DNA of 64,000 bases from Yersinia artesiana (GTDB lineage Bacteria; Pseudomonadota; Gammaproteobacteria; Enterobacterales; Enterobacteriaceae), in NCBI RefSeq assembly GCF_902726545.1, contig NZ_CACVAD010000002.1, positions 35,452 through 99,451 of the forward strand, given 5' to 3'. The position numbers were made by a program, and so were the translations under genes. This document shows positions 1 to 10,030 of the stretch, piece after piece. The stretch's first letter is position 1. Each line of letters starts with the position of its first letter. Below the pieces are notes generated by a model. The model did not search any database and was not told the DNA's origin. It saw only the letters and a program-made list of their open reading frames with translations.

Positions 1-254
1 TTACCATCCTGGCGGCGCAGAAAATCGGCTGTTGCCATCGCCGAGGTGTAAAAAGCACTTTCTGGCACTTCCAGCCCGGCAGAACTAAAACGGTTAGCCA
101 GATCCTGAGCGGTTTGTGACGGATAGTTGGTCAAAATAACCAGCGGCATGCCAGCTTCTTGAATTCGGGCCAGAAAAGTATCGGCGCCGGGGACGGGATG
201 ATTATCATGCAACAAAACACCATCGATATCGCAAATAACGCTTTTAATTGTCAT
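1..254 (-). CDS. nagD: NagD, HAD-family nucleotide phosphatase (partial, 3' end outside window)
   Basis: Reading leftward from the ATG at 252-254, 84 residues are visible before the window edge. The N-terminus carries the HAD motif I DIDGVLL (Asp9 nucleophile, Asp11), and motif II is LTNYPS. NagD of E. coli is a UMP/GMP-preferring phosphatase of about 250 aa, so roughly two thirds of the gene lies beyond position 1. It is the last gene of nagB-nagA-nagC-nagD, about 210 bp after nagC. Its link to amino-sugar catabolism is positional; the family acts on nucleoside monophosphates. Identification is firm from the recognisable N-terminus and the operon position. Confidence 0.93.
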   Translation of the reverse strand, partial: MTIKSVICDIDGVLLHDNHPVPGADTFLARIQEAGMPLVILTNYPSQTAQDLANRFSSAGLEVPESAFYTSAMATADFLRRQDG

Positions 255-464
255 TGTTTAAATTACTCTTTTAGCCGCAGCAATGAGTCACTATAACATG
301 GTCGATAATGAAACTGACCCTGCCACTATCTTATGCCTGTCATCTTTCAAGATACAGGGCTGTTGGCTGCTATTACTTACCCAACACATTGAGTTATCTT
401 TACTTATTGTGTTCATTCCGTTGCCGCCTACCTGCAACTCGAAATCTATTGGGTGAATAAATGA

Positions 465-1685
465 TTAGTTTTCTAACAGGCGTTGCAATAATACACCGTT
501 TAACATGGCGCGCTTGGCCAGTGCAAAAGCCCCAATAGCTGATTGATGATCAAGCTGCGAGGTGACCACCGGTAGATTTTGGCGGAAGTTTTTCAACACT
601 TGGGTATTAATGCAACCTTGAATCGCGGGGAGCAATATTTTGTCGGCTTCAATGATTTCACCGGCAATAACCACCTTTTGCGGGTTGAATAAGTTGATGG
701 CGATAGAAATGGCTTTACCCAAATAACGGCCCACATGTTCAATCACCTCAGTTGCCAGCAAATCACCTTTGTTAGCGGCTTTGCAGATAGCACTAATATG
801 GCAATCATCCAATGTTAATTTGCTTGGATATCCCTGCGCGAGCAGGTGGCGTACGCGGTTTTCAATTGCTGCATTCGATGCGACAGTTTCCAGACAACCA
901 AAATTACCGCAATAGCAGCGCTCACCCAATGGATCAATCTGGATATGACCGATTTCGCCTACGTTACCATTGCTGCCAAGAAATATTTGGCTGTTAACAA
1001 TAATACCGGCACCGGTACCGCGATGCAGACGAACCAAAATAGAGTCTTCGCAGTCGCGAGTTGCACCAAAATAGTGCTCGGCCAGTGCCAAACTGCGAAT
1101 ATCGTGGCCGACAAAGCTGGTGACATTGAAACGATTTTGCAGATTTTCGACTAACGGCCAATTACTCACACTGATATGTGGCATATAGCGCACGATACCT
1201 TTGCTCGGTTCAACCAGGCCAGGGAGGATGACGGCGATAGCGATCAGTTCACGCAATTTGCGCTGATAAGCTTCGATAAACTGACTGATGGTATTAAATA
1301 ATGCATGCTCGAGAGTTTCTTGCGTACGCTCTGGCAGAGAATAGTGTTCTTCGCCCAGCGATTTACCGCTCATATCAAACAGCGTAATAGTGGCATCATG
1401 GCGGCCCAAACGGACAGCAATGGTATGGAAGTGGCGATTTTCCGTCACGATAGAAATCGCGCGACGACCACCGGTGGAGGCTTGCTGATCGACTTCTTTG
1501 ATCAGCCCGCGCTCCAACAGTTGACGAGTAATCTTGGTGACACTGGCGGGAGCTAGCTGGCTGAGATCGGCAATTTGAATGCGCGAAATCGGGCCTTGCT
1601 GGTCAATGAGCCGATATACCACGGCACCATTGAGTTGTTTCACAAGATCCACATTACCAATTTGTGACTGTCCGCCGGTGCTCAT
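465..1685 (-). CDS. nagC: NagC, N-acetylglucosamine-responsive ROK-family repressor
   Basis: This is the transcriptional repressor of amino-sugar genes; GlcNAc-6-phosphate is the inducer. A winged helix-turn-helix occupies about residues 15-65 (ISRIQIADLS, APASVTKITRQL). A ROK sugar-kinase-like domain follows, with the signature GNVGEIGHI and the zinc-type motif CYCGNFGCLE. The open frame extends one codon upstream to a TTG, but the ATG at 1683-1685 gives 406 aa, the E. coli length, and is preferred. It lies 16 bp downstream of nagA in the operon. Likely targets in this window are the nagB/nagE intergenic region and the chiP leader region, where NagC-like boxes are seen. Confidence 0.97.
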   Translation of the reverse strand: MSTGGQSQIGNVDLVKQLNGAVVYRLIDQQGPISRIQIADLSQLAPASVTKITRQLLERGLIKEVDQQASTGGRRAISIVTENRHFHTIAVRLGRHDATITLFDMSGKSLGEEHYSLPERTQETLEHALFNTISQFIEAYQRKLRELIAIAVILPGLVEPSKGIVRYMPHISVSNWPLVENLQNRFNVTSFVGHDIRSLALAEHYFGATRDCEDSILVRLHRGTGAGIIVNSQIFLGSNGNVGEIGHIQIDPLGERCYCGNFGCLETVASNAAIENRVRHLLAQGYPSKLTLDDCHISAICKAANKGDLLATEVIEHVGRYLGKAISIAINLFNPQKVVIAGEIIEADKILLPAIQGCINTQVLKNFRQNLPVVTSQLDHQSAIGAFALAKRAMLNGVLLQRLLEN

Positions 1686-1701
1686 CAATAAAATTACTCG
1701 C

Positions 1702-2847
1702 TTATTTTAAAACCTCGTTACCATTAACGATGGTTTTAGTGATTTTATAATCGCGGGTAAAGGCAGTCAGGTTGGCCACTTTGCCGACTTCAATACTCCC
1801 TAACTGCTTATCCACGCCAATCGCTCGGGCCGCATAAAGTGTGGCCATACGCAATGCTTCGTCCAGCGCGATGCCCACATGCTCAACACTATTTTGGACC
1901 GCTTCTATCATGGTCAGTGCTGAACCGCTTAATGTGCCATTTTCATCCACACATAAACCATCGCGATAGTATATTGTTTTACCAGCAAAAATAAATTGAT
2001 CAATTTCAGCGCCCGCTGGTGCAGTTGCATCAGTTACCAGCACTAATTTCTCACCTTTCAATCGCTTAGCATTGCGAATGTTGGCCCAATCCACATGCAA
2101 ACCATCGGCAATGACACCGGTGTACACTTCCGGCGTATCAAATATTGCCCCAATCAGGCCCGGTTCGCGCCCGGAGATGTAAGGCATTGCATTATATAGG
2201 TGCGTTGCAAAGCGGATACCGGCAGCAAAACCTTGACGAGCTTGCTGATACGTCGCATTTGAATGGCCGGAGGAAACCAAAATACCGGCTTCTGTCAATT
2301 GACGAATATATTTGGCATCAACCATTTCAGGTGCCAAGGTCACTTTAGCGATCACATCGGCATTGGCACACAGATAATCAATCATTTCAGCGTCAGGTTT
2401 ACGAATAAACGCCGGGTTATGAGTCCCTTTCTTCTGTGGGCTGATATAAGGCCCTTCCAGATGCAGACCCAACGCCTGATGCTGGTTTTTTTGCAGATAT
2501 GAACGCATGACATTAATGCCGTGCTTCATATATTCATCACTGCAAGTAATGAGTGTCGGCAGGAAACTGGTGCAGCCGGACTTTTCATTCGCGCGCTGCA
2601 TAATTTCCAGCGTTTTTTCGGAGATAGCTTCAAGTGAATCATTGAATTGCACACCACCGCAGCCATTAAGCTGAACATCAATAAAACCGGGGGCCAGGAT
2701 GGCGCCACCCAAGTCGCGTACCTCAATGCCAGCCGGAAGTTCATCGGCAGGACAGATACGTTCGATCAATCCGTTAGCCACGACAACAGCGTGATTATCC
2801 AGTATTTCATGGCTGGTATAAATACGGCCGTGAGTTAAAGCGTACAT
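1702..2847 (-). CDS. nagA: NagA, N-acetylglucosamine-6-phosphate deacetylase
   Basis: NagA removes acetate from GlcNAc-6-P to give glucosamine-6-P, the substrate of NagB just upstream. The protein has 381 aa (E. coli 382) and the amidohydrolase TIM-barrel fold. The metal and catalytic residues fall exactly where expected: Glu131 in LEGPY, His195 in SSGHSNA, His216 in THLYNAM and Asp273 in VTDATAP. The gene starts 19 bp after nagB ends and precedes nagC by 16 bp, so it is co-transcribed. No anomalies were seen. Confidence 0.98.
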   Translation of the reverse strand: MYALTHGRIYTSHEILDNHAVVVANGLIERICPADELPAGIEVRDLGGAILAPGFIDVQLNGCGGVQFNDSLEAISEKTLEIMQRANEKSGCTSFLPTLITCSDEYMKHGINVMRSYLQKNQHQALGLHLEGPYISPQKKGTHNPAFIRKPDAEMIDYLCANADVIAKVTLAPEMVDAKYIRQLTEAGILVSSGHSNATYQQARQGFAAGIRFATHLYNAMPYISGREPGLIGAIFDTPEVYTGVIADGLHVDWANIRNAKRLKGEKLVLVTDATAPAGAEIDQFIFAGKTIYYRDGLCVDENGTLSGSALTMIEAVQNSVEHVGIALDEALRMATLYAARAIGVDKQLGSIEVGKVANLTAFTRDYKITKTIVNGNEVLK

Positions 2848-2866
2848 CTTAACCCCCTAATAACTG

Positions 2867-3667
2867 TTACAGATTCTTGATGTTTTCAGCTTCTAATTCG
2901 CTGAAATATTTTACAGTTTTAACCTTCAATTCCATAGTCGAAGGTTCATCGCACACCATAATGGCTTTCGCATGCAGTTGCAGGCAACTGATGGTCCACA
3001 TGTGGTTGATGCTGCCTTCAACTGCGGCTTGCAAGGCTTGTGCTTTGCCACGGCCAGTTACCAGAATCATCACTTCTTCTGCATCCAACAGCGTGCCCAC
3101 ACCTACAGTAAGTGCATATTTCGGCACGAGGTTTGCATCACCACCAAAGAAGCGTGAGTTTGCTTCACGAGTTTCTTCGGTCAGCGTTTTGATGCGAGTA
3201 CGAGAAGCTAAAGAAGATGCTGGTTCATTAAAAGCAATGTGGCCGTCAACGCCGACACCACCCATGAACAGGTGAATTTTGCCATAAGACTTAATCTTTT
3301 CTTCGTAACGGCGACATTCTTCATCAATATCAGGCGCATTACCATTTAGAAGATTGATGTTTTCAGCAGGAATATCCACATGATCAAAGAAGTTGCTGTG
3401 CATGAAGGTGTAGTAGCTTTCCGGGTGCTCTTGCGGCAGCCCAACATATTCATCCATGTTGAAAGTAACCACATTTTTGAAACTCACTTCACCTGCTTTA
3501 TACAGCGTAACCAAGTGCTTATACGCTTCCATCGGTGTGCCGCCCGTTGGCAGCCCCAGAACAAATGGACGCTCAGCGGTCGGTTTAAATGCATTGATGC
3601 GGTTAACGATATAACGTGCGGCCCATTTACCAACTTCTGTGGTGTTTTTCAGTGGGATAAGTCTCAT
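2867..3667 (-). CDS. nagB: NagB, glucosamine-6-phosphate deaminase
   Basis: NagB converts glucosamine-6-P to fructose-6-P and ammonia, the committed step into glycolysis. The length of 266 aa equals that of E. coli. Catalytic residues are visible as Asp72 (FNMDEYVG), Asp141, His143 ([10 protein letters not shown]) and Glu148. An AGGTGC ribosome-binding sequence lies just upstream of the ATG at 3665-3667. It is the first gene of nagBACD and is divergent from nagE across a regulatory region holding CRP-like and NagC-like sites. Confidence 0.98.
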   Translation of the reverse strand: MRLIPLKNTTEVGKWAARYIVNRINAFKPTAERPFVLGLPTGGTPMEAYKHLVTLYKAGEVSFKNVVTFNMDEYVGLPQEHPESYYTFMHSNFFDHVDIPAENINLLNGNAPDIDEECRRYEEKIKSYGKIHLFMGGVGVDGHIAFNEPASSLASRTRIKTLTEETREANSRFFGGDANLVPKYALTVGVGTLLDAEEVMILVTGRGKAQALQAAVEGSINHMWTISCLQLHAKAIMVCDEPSTMELKVKTVKYFSELEAENIKNL

Positions 3668-3770
3668 CTTGCACCTCTTTGATTGCTAATAGTGGCTATA
3701 CTCTACGCGGTTTGAATCATTCAGCTAAGCGTAACTCAGATTTTGACTCATGCGTTGGTACAATGCTTTG

Positions 3771-3796
3771 TTCATTTTTCGAATGATAAAATAAGT
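3771..3796 (-). promoter_or_regulatory. NagC-like operator, nagB-proximal
   Basis: Read on the minus strand, the sequence has a TTATTTTATC left half and a TTCGAAAAATGAA right half. This fits the AT-rich NagC box style with a central TTCG/GCG element. It lies about 105 bp upstream of the nagB start. The assignment is by eye against remembered E. coli boxes. Confidence 0.5.
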
Positions 3797-3839
3797 TTTA
3801 TGTCATGGCTAGTGAATTGGTGCTTTTTGACTGGTTTTT

Positions 3840-3855
3840 GGTGACATTTATCACA
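3840..3855. promoter_or_regulatory. CRP-binding site between nagB and nagE
   Basis: GTGA-CATTTA-TCAC is a perfect GTGA-N6-TCAC core, the CRP consensus. E. coli has a CRP site that activates both nagB and nagE at the equivalent place. It lies between the two NagC-like boxes. Confidence 0.8.
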
Positions 3856-3867
3856 AAATAGGGGGTT

Positions 3868-3892
3868 TTAATTTGCGTTACGAAATAAATTT
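3868..3892 (+). promoter_or_regulatory. NagC-like operator, nagE-proximal
   Basis: TTAATTTGCG followed by TTACGAAATAAATT is an AT-rich pseudo-palindrome with the GCG/CGAAAT core typical of NagC boxes. It lies about 150 bp before the chosen nagE start. Confidence 0.6.
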
Positions 3893-4037
3893 TTTACACT
3901 CCGGAATGAGTCATTTATATCGTGAATAAATAGCGTGCCGTAAATAAATAAAGATGTGCCATGCGTTTTTCTAAAAGGTAGTGAATCAAATAAATAAACT
4001 ACTTAAAGGGTCCGATATCGGACGAATAGGGGGAAAG

Positions 4038-6071
4038 GTGAATATTCTTAGTTACTTGCAAAAAGTGGGTCGGGCTTTGATGGTACCTGTGGCCACACTG
4101 CCTGCAGCCGCGATATTGATGGGTGTGGGCTACTGGATAGACCCAGTCAGCTGGGGTGGTGATAATGCGCTAGCGGCATTGTTTATCAAGTCTGGTGCCG
4201 CCATCATCGATAATATGTCCGTGCTGTTCGCCATTGGTGTGGCTTATGGTATGTCAAAAGATAAAGATGGTGCTGCTGCATTGACCGGCTTTGTTGGCTT
4301 CCTGGTGTTGACGACGCTATGTTCGCCAGCCGCGGTTTCGATGATTCAAAAGATCCCGGTTGATCAGGTTCCTGCTGCCTTCGGCAAAATCAACAACCAG
4401 TTCGTGGGTATCCTGGTAGGTATCATTTCAGCTGAGTTGTACAACCGCTTCAGCGGCGTTGAATTGCCAAAAGCTCTCTCCTTCTTCAGTGGCCGCCGTC
4501 TGGTTCCGATTCTGACGTCTTTCCTGATGATCGTGGTTGCCTTTATTCTGATGTACGTTTGGCCACTGATTTATAACGCATTGGTGACTTTCGGCGAATA
4601 CATCAAAGATATGGGTTCTGTGGGTGCAGGTATTTATGCCTTCTTCAACCGCTTACTGATCCCAGTCGGCCTGCATCACGCCTTGAACTCAGTGTTCTGG
4701 TTTGACGTTGCCGGTATTAACGATATCCCTAACTTCCTGGGTGGCCAACAGTCTATCGATAGCGGTAAAGCGGTTGTCGGTATCACCGGCCGTTATCAGG
4801 CAGGTTTCTTCCCAATCATGATGTTTGGTTTACCTGGTGCTGCGCTGGCGATTTATCACTGTGCGCGTCCGGAAAACAGAGCAAAAGTGGCCGGTATCAT
4901 GTTGGCGGGGGCATTCGCTGCCTTCTTCACCGGTATCACTGAACCACTTGAATTCTCCTTCATGTTCGTTGCCCCTGTGTTGTACTTTATCCACGCCGTA
5001 CTGACCGGGATTTCTGTGTTCATTGCCGCCAGTATGCATTGGATTGCAGGCTTTGGTTTCAGCGCCGGTCTGGTGGATATGGTGTTGTCTTCCCGCAACC
5101 CGCTGGCGACACACTGGTACATGCTGATCCCACAAGGTCTGGTGTTCTTCGCGATTTACTACGTGGTATTCCGTTTCACCATCAAGAAATTCAACTTGCT
5201 GACTCCAGGCCGTGAACTGGCGGTTGAAGGTAGTGAAGAAGATGGTTATGACGTCAATGTGGATAAAACTCCAGAAGTTAACGAAAGCGAAATTAATGGT
5301 CTGGCGCGTCGTTACATTGGAGCCATCGGCGGCTCAGATAACCTGACAGGGATTGATGCATGTATCACCCGTCTGCGTTTGAACGTTAAAGATTCTGCCT
5401 TGGTGAATGACGGTATTGCCAAACGCTTAGGTGCTTCTGGTGTTATTCGTCTGAACAAACAAAGTGTGCAAGTCATCGTCGGTACTCGTGCGGAACTGAT
5501 TGCTTCGGCAATGCGTAACGTGTTGGCCGGTGGCCCGGTTCCTGCAGCAAGCGGCACGACAGCTCCTGCTGCGACCAAGCCTCAGGCTGTCATTAACACC
5601 GCGAAAGCCGCCTCATTGGTATTGGTTTCTCCAATTACCGGCGATGTGGTTGCTTTGGAAGAGGTTCCTGATGAAGCCTTTGCCAGCAAAGCTGTCGGTG
5701 AGGGGATTGCCATCCGCCCAACGGATAAAACTGTGGTTGCTCCGGCAAACGGCACCATCGTAAAAATCTTCAACACTGACCATGCTTTCTGCCTGGAAAC
5801 GGAAACCGGCGCTGAAATTGTGGTGCATATCGGGATCGATACGGTGAAACTGAACGGCCAGGGCTTTGCACGTCTGGTTGAAGAAGGTGCCACTGTGGTT
5901 GCTGGTCAACCGGTGCTTGAGCTGGACTTGGCTTACCTGAATGCGAATGCGCGCTCAATGATTAGCCCAGTTGTCGTCAGTAATATTGATGATTATGCCG
6001 GTATCTCGGTGTTGGCGGGTGGTTCGGTGGTGGCCGGTCAAAGCCAGTTATTTGAGATTCAAAGCAAATAA
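4038..6071 (+). CDS. nagE: NagE, N-acetylglucosamine-specific PTS enzyme IICBA
   Basis: NagE imports and phosphorylates GlcNAc at the inner membrane, supplying GlcNAc-6-P for NagA. A hydrophobic EIIC domain of about 10 membrane segments (residues 1-375) is followed by EIIB with its phospho-cysteine (ACITRLRL, about Cys442). An Ala/Pro-rich linker leads to a C-terminal EIIA with its phospho-histidine (VVHIGID, about His597). The frame opens at a GTG at 3981, but the GTG at 4038 follows AGGGGGAAAG and begins MNILSYLQ, matching the start of E. coli NagE (MNILGF), giving 677 aa. Control is from the shared nagB-nagE region, and a strong hairpin terminator follows. Confidence 0.95.
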   Translation: MNILSYLQKVGRALMVPVATLPAAAILMGVGYWIDPVSWGGDNALAALFIKSGAAIIDNMSVLFAIGVAYGMSKDKDGAAALTGFVGFLVLTTLCSPAAVSMIQKIPVDQVPAAFGKINNQFVGILVGIISAELYNRFSGVELPKALSFFSGRRLVPILTSFLMIVVAFILMYVWPLIYNALVTFGEYIKDMGSVGAGIYAFFNRLLIPVGLHHALNSVFWFDVAGINDIPNFLGGQQSIDSGKAVVGITGRYQAGFFPIMMFGLPGAALAIYHCARPENRAKVAGIMLAGAFAAFFTGITEPLEFSFMFVAPVLYFIHAVLTGISVFIAASMHWIAGFGFSAGLVDMVLSSRNPLATHWYMLIPQGLVFFAIYYVVFRFTIKKFNLLTPGRELAVEGSEEDGYDVNVDKTPEVNESEINGLARRYIGAIGGSDNLTGIDACITRLRLNVKDSALVNDGIAKRLGASGVIRLNKQSVQVIVGTRAELIASAMRNVLAGGPVPAASGTTAPAATKPQAVINTAKAASLVLVSPITGDVVALEEVPDEAFASKAVGEGIAIRPTDKTVVAPANGTIVKIFNTDHAFCLETETGAEIVVHIGIDTVKLNGQGFARLVEEGATVVAGQPVLELDLAYLNANARSMISPVVVSNIDDYAGISVLAGGSVVAGQSQLFEIQSK

Positions 6072-6140
6072 TCGGCTTAAGGCTGACGGTGAAAAGGGAC
6101 TGCTGTCCTGAATAATCGATTTAACTTTTAGCCGAACCCA

Positions 6141-6170
6141 CGGGAAGAGAGCAATCTCTTCCCGTTTTTT
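6141..6170 (+). terminator. Rho-independent terminator after nagE
   Basis: A perfect 10-bp stem, CGGGAAGAGA / TCTCTTCCCG, with loop GCAA is followed by a run of six T. Confidence 0.9.
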
Positions 6171-6263
6171 GTTTTGTTTGCTGTAACAAACGGTTGTTTC
6201 CGGGCCGGGCTTGTTGGATTATATGCGGTTATATTTGTTGCGTTTGCATTGAGGAATAGAACA

Positions 6264-7931
6264 ATGAGTGAGGCAGAAGCCCGCCCAAGTAATTTTATCC
6301 GTCAGATCATTGACGAAGATTTAGCCAGCGGCAAACACACGTCGGTTCATACCCGCTTCCCACCGGAGCCAAACGGCTACTTGCATATTGGCCATGCGAA
6401 GTCTATTTGCCTGAACTTTGGTATTGCCCAAGACTATCAAGGGCAATGCAATCTGCGTTTTGACGACACCAACCCAGTGAAAGAAGATGTGGAGTTCGTG
6501 GAGTCAATTAAACGCGACGTAGAGTGGCTAGGCTTCACCTGGAGCGGTGATGTACGTTACTCCTCAGACTATTTTGACCAATTGTACCAGTACGCTGTAG
6601 AGCTGATTAACAAGGGCCTGGCGTATGTTGATGAATTAACGCCTGAGCAGATGCGCGAATATCGCGGCACGTTGACTGCGCCGGGTAAAAATAGCCCATA
6701 TCGCGACCGCAGTGTGGAAGAGAATCTGGCGCTGTTTGAAAAAATGCGTGCCGGTGGCTTTGCTGAAGGCACCGCATGCTTGCGCGCAAAAATTGACATG
6801 GCGTCACCGTTTATTGTGATGCGTGATCCGGTGTTGTACCGCATTAAATTTGCCGAACATCACCAGTCTGGCAACAAGTGGTGCATCTACCCGATGTATG
6901 ACTTCACCCATTGCATTTCTGATGCGATTGAAGGGATTACACATTCACTTTGTACTTTGGAGTTCCAGGATAACCGTCGCTTGTATGATTGGGTGCTGGA
7001 TAATATCTCTATTGAATGCCATCCACGTCAGTATGAGTTCTCTCGTCTGAATCTCGAATACTCCATTATGTCTAAGCGTAAGCTGAACCTACTGGTGACC
7101 GAGAAGGTCGTCGAGGGCTGGGATGACCCACGTATGCCAACCATTTCTGGCTTGCGTCGCCGTGGCTACACCGCCGCATCAATTCGTGAATTCTGCCGCC
7201 GTATCGGTGTGACCAAGCAGGATAACAATGTTGAGATGATGGCACTGGAATCCTGTATCCGTGATGATCTGAACGAAAATGCGCCACGGGCAATGGCTGT
7301 GCTGGATCCAATCAAAGTGGTCATCGAGAACCGTGCGGCAGGGGAAGAGTGGCTGACCATGCCAAATCACCCGAATAATCCGGATATGGGCACCCGTCAG
7401 GTACCTTTTGACAGTGAGATTTATATCGATCGCGCTGATTTTCGTGAAGAAGCCAATAAGCAATACAAGCGTCTGGTGCTGGGTAAAGAAGTGCGCCTGC
7501 GTAATGCTTATGTCATCAAAGCCGAGCGTGTTGAGAAAGACGCCGAAGGTAATGTCACGACACTTTATTGCAGCTATGACGCAGAAACTTTAAACAAAGA
7601 CCCTGCCGACGGCCGTAAAGTGAAAGGGGTTATCCATTGGGTTTCTGTTAAGCATGCATTGCCTGCTGAAATTCGCCTATATGACCGTTTGTTTAGTGTA
7701 CCAAACCCAGCGGCGGCAGAAGACTTCTTGTCTACCATTAACCCTGAGTCTTTGATTATCCGTCAGGGCTTTGTTGAGCCAAGCCTGGCTGATGCAGTTC
7801 CAGAAAAAACTTATCAGTTTGAACGTGAAGGTTATTTCTGTGCTGATAGCCACTATTCACGCCCCGATGCGTTGGTATTTAACCGCACAGTGGGTCTGCG
7901 TGATACCTGGGCTGCTAAGGTGACTAACTAA
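6264..7931 (+). CDS. glnS: GlnS, glutaminyl-tRNA synthetase
   Basis: GlnS charges tRNA-Gln in the cytoplasm. It is a class I synthetase with the HIGH-type motif [12 protein letters not shown] near residue 35 and a KMSKS-type motif IMSKRKLN near residue 270, then the C-terminal beta-barrel anticodon-binding domains. The open frame runs 30 codons further upstream, but the ATG at 6264 follows GAGGAATAG and begins [15 protein letters not shown] as in other enterobacteria, giving 555 aa. It is a single-gene unit between the nagE terminator and its own terminator at 7957. Confidence 0.97.
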   Translation: MSEAEARPSNFIRQIIDEDLASGKHTSVHTRFPPEPNGYLHIGHAKSICLNFGIAQDYQGQCNLRFDDTNPVKEDVEFVESIKRDVEWLGFTWSGDVRYSSDYFDQLYQYAVELINKGLAYVDELTPEQMREYRGTLTAPGKNSPYRDRSVEENLALFEKMRAGGFAEGTACLRAKIDMASPFIVMRDPVLYRIKFAEHHQSGNKWCIYPMYDFTHCISDAIEGITHSLCTLEFQDNRRLYDWVLDNISIECHPRQYEFSRLNLEYSIMSKRKLNLLVTEKVVEGWDDPRMPTISGLRRRGYTAASIREFCRRIGVTKQDNNVEMMALESCIRDDLNENAPRAMAVLDPIKVVIENRAAGEEWLTMPNHPNNPDMGTRQVPFDSEIYIDRADFREEANKQYKRLVLGKEVRLRNAYVIKAERVEKDAEGNVTTLYCSYDAETLNKDPADGRKVKGVIHWVSVKHALPAEIRLYDRLFSVPNPAAAEDFLSTINPESLIIRQGFVEPSLADAVPEKTYQFEREGYFCADSHYSRPDALVFNRTVGLRDTWAAKVTN

Positions 7932-7956
7932 TCTAGTCCCCGGATTCACCTTAATT

Positions 7957-7982
7957 GGCGTGGCTTAGTCCACGCCTTTTTT
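7957..7982 (+). terminator. Rho-independent terminator after glnS
   Basis: A 7-bp stem, GGCGTGG / CCACGCC, with a 6-nt loop is followed by six T. Confidence 0.88.
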
Positions 7983-8350
7983 ATCTCTGTCTAACAGTTA
8001 TTGTTAGTTTTACTAAACACGGACCTATCCTTGTAATTTTCTCTCCTTCCCGTCCTATTCTTTGGTCAATCTCAACAGATTGCATTCTTTTCTCTGCTTT
8101 GAGCGGCTATCTGTAAGTCTTTCTTAAATATTCGCTTTACGAATTAACTAAGGAAATAACCTTCTTTTATCCGGATAAAACTTCTGTTTTATTGCTTCGG
8201 CTGAAACCATTCAAGATGTCAATATGAGACTATTTCCTTTTAAAAATATCATGTTATGCATTGTTTTTTAAGCTTTTGTGAACTCTGTAATATTTTTTCA
8301 CAGTTATGTGCTCGTTGTCATATTTTGAATAATTAGCTTCATTTTTGATT

Positions 8351-8374
8351 GATAATTCGCGTCGCGAAAAATAG
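8351..8374 (+). promoter_or_regulatory. NagC-like operator upstream of chiP
   Basis: The sequence GATAATTCGCG followed by TCGCGAAAAATAG is a pseudo-palindrome around CGCG(T)CGCG. In E. coli chiPQ is repressed by NagC. A -35-like TTGATT (8345-8350) directly precedes it, so the box would overlap the promoter. Confidence 0.5.
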
Positions 8375-8545
8375 TCTGTATTCCAGCAGCAACCTCCGCG
8401 AGTGTGTATTTAGAAAGCGAAGTTTGTTTTTTTAATGAGCAATTGCTGGTGGAGGTTTCTTCCCAGCAAAACTTTACCCACTAGGGTTTTTTGAGGCTAA
8501 ACCTGTGAGCTGTGGTGGACACAGGGACGGCACTTTAAATGTGAT

Positions 8546-8560
8546 GTCAAAGAGGAATTT
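8546..8560 (+). promoter_or_regulatory. Predicted ChiX sRNA target over the chiP ribosome-binding site
   Basis: GTCAAAGAGGAATTT, containing the AGAGGA Shine-Dalgarno 7-12 nt before the chiP ATG, is fully complementary to the remembered seed of E. coli ChiX (AAATTCCTCTTTGAC). ChiX is known to silence chiP by this pairing and to be trapped by chitosugar-induced decoy RNA. The chiX gene itself is not in the window. Confidence 0.75.
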
Positions 8561-8566
8561 TTTCAT

Positions 8567-9970
8567 ATGGTTACGCACGGTGCTAAACGTAAAACATTAG
8601 CGCTCGCAGTCGCGGGTGCATTGTTAGGAACGGGGTTTATGGTAGCCCCAGAGGCCAAGGCAGAAGGCTTTGTTGATGATTCATCACTGACGGGTGGTAT
8701 TTACTATTGGCAGCGTCAGCGTGACCGTAAGGATTTAACGCCAGGTAGCGCAGAGTATGGCAAGTATGTCGCTAACCTGCATCACTCCACATTTAACGCC
8801 AACCTGGACTTCTCTTCCGGTTATGCCGCAGATATGTTCGGTATCGACTTAGCGGCTTTCGGCGCGGTTGAAATGACCAACAGTGGCCCTGCTGCACCAA
8901 ACGAAATTGGTTTCAGTGATGCCAAAACCCGTTGGGACGAAAAATGGACCGGCGATAAGAGTGGTGTGAGTATTTACAAAGCCGCAGCCAAATTCAAATT
9001 AGGTGATTTCTGGGCGCGTGGTGGTTATATCCAACCCACTGGTCAGACCCTGCTAGCCCCACACTGGAGCTTTATGCCGGGCACCTATCGCGGTGCTGAA
9101 GGTGGTGCGAAATTTGATTTTGATACGGCGGGCGCACTGTCCATGTCATACATGTGGACTGATGAATATAAAGCGCCGTGGTATCAGAATATGTACAACT
9201 TCCGTCAAGCTGATGGTAAAACTGGTATCAGTTATCTGCACTCAATTGGCGCTAAATATGACTTTAAAAACAAGCTAGTACTGGAAGCAGCATTCGGTCA
9301 AGCCAAAGATTACATGGACCAATACTTTGCGAAAGCCTCTTATGCTTTCCCGGTGGCGGGTAATGATCTGCGAACGTCTTATCAGTTCTACGGTGCGAAA
9401 GACAAAGTTGATGGCGGCTTCAAAGATGTTAATGACGTCTATGACGGTCTTGCCTGGTTGCAAGCATTGACTCTGGGTTATACCACCGGGCCATTTGATT
9501 TGCGTCTGGAAGGTACCTGGGCCAAAGCTGACGGCAACCAAGGCTACTTCTTGCAACGTATGACTCCGGGCTATGCCACTTCCAATGGTCGCTTAGACGT
9601 GTGGTGGGATTCGCGCTCTGACTTTAACGCCAACGGTGAAAAAGCGTTGTTTGGTGGCGTGATGTATGACCTGAAAAACTGGAATTTGGCCGGTTGGTCA
9701 GTCGGAACTTCCTATGCTTATGGTTGGGATGCCAAACCAAGCACCAATCCAATTTATGACCAAAATACCCGTTTGAAAGAATCTGCATGGAACTTTGACA
9801 TTCTTTACACCCTGCAAGAAGGCCGTGCGAAAGGCACATTATTCAAACTGCATTACACCATGTACGACAACCACACCAACATCCCAAGCTATGGTGGCGG
9901 TTTCGGCAACGTATTCCAGGATGAAAAAGACGTTAAATTCATCGTGATTGCGCCATTTACGATCTTCTGA
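8567..9970 (+). CDS. chiP: ChiP, chitooligosaccharide outer-membrane porin (OprD family)
   Basis: ChiP is a beta-barrel channel for chitin oligosaccharides across the outer membrane. It has 467 aa (E. coli 468). A signal peptide (about residues 1-32, cleavage after APEAKA) is followed by the family-typical [18 protein letters not shown] start, many alternating beta strands and the C-terminal IAPFTIF ending in Phe, as expected for outer-membrane insertion. chiQ follows 60 bp downstream and a chitobiase after that. Translation is predicted to be repressed by ChiX and transcription by NagC. Confidence 0.96.
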   Translation: MVTHGAKRKTLALAVAGALLGTGFMVAPEAKAEGFVDDSSLTGGIYYWQRQRDRKDLTPGSAEYGKYVANLHHSTFNANLDFSSGYAADMFGIDLAAFGAVEMTNSGPAAPNEIGFSDAKTRWDEKWTGDKSGVSIYKAAAKFKLGDFWARGGYIQPTGQTLLAPHWSFMPGTYRGAEGGAKFDFDTAGALSMSYMWTDEYKAPWYQNMYNFRQADGKTGISYLHSIGAKYDFKNKLVLEAAFGQAKDYMDQYFAKASYAFPVAGNDLRTSYQFYGAKDKVDGGFKDVNDVYDGLAWLQALTLGYTTGPFDLRLEGTWAKADGNQGYFLQRMTPGYATSNGRLDVWWDSRSDFNANGEKALFGGVMYDLKNWNLAGWSVGTSYAYGWDAKPSTNPIYDQNTRLKESAWNFDILYTLQEGRAKGTLFKLHYTMYDNHTNIPSYGGGFGNVFQDEKDVKFIVIAPFTIF

Positions 9971-10030
9971 TTTTTCCCCTTTTGATTGCCATCCCCGGCC
10001 GCTGTGCCGGGGACATAATGGAGTGCCACC

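Larger units (their letters stand above)
3668..4037. other. nagB-nagE divergent regulatory region
   Basis: This 370-bp non-coding region drives nagBACD leftward and nagE rightward. It is AT-rich and contains one CRP-like palindrome and two NagC-like AT-rich pseudo-palindromes (separate entries). The two NagC-like boxes lie about 95 bp apart, which suits the looping repression known for the E. coli nagE-nagB pair. The exact promoters were not assigned. Confidence 0.7.
7983..8566. other. Long non-coding region upstream of chiP
   Basis: These 584 bp are AT-rich and hold no convincing gene. They contain a 16-bp perfect palindrome (8165-8180), a NagC-like box (8351-8374) and a GC-richer leader (about 8385-8566) with complementary AACCTCC / GGAGGTT segments that could fold. 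The leader ends in a ChiX-complementary ribosome-binding region. Nothing recognisable was found in 8181-8340. Confidence 0.6.

Noticed and set aside
3981..4037. GTG start giving a 696-aa NagE
   Set aside because: Its ribosome-binding site is too close, and the family N-terminus begins at 4038; the 19 extra residues are not typical.
6174..6263. Upstream extension of the glnS frame
   Set aside because: It covers the nagE terminator tail and lacks similarity to GlnS; the ATG at 6264 has a good ribosome-binding site.
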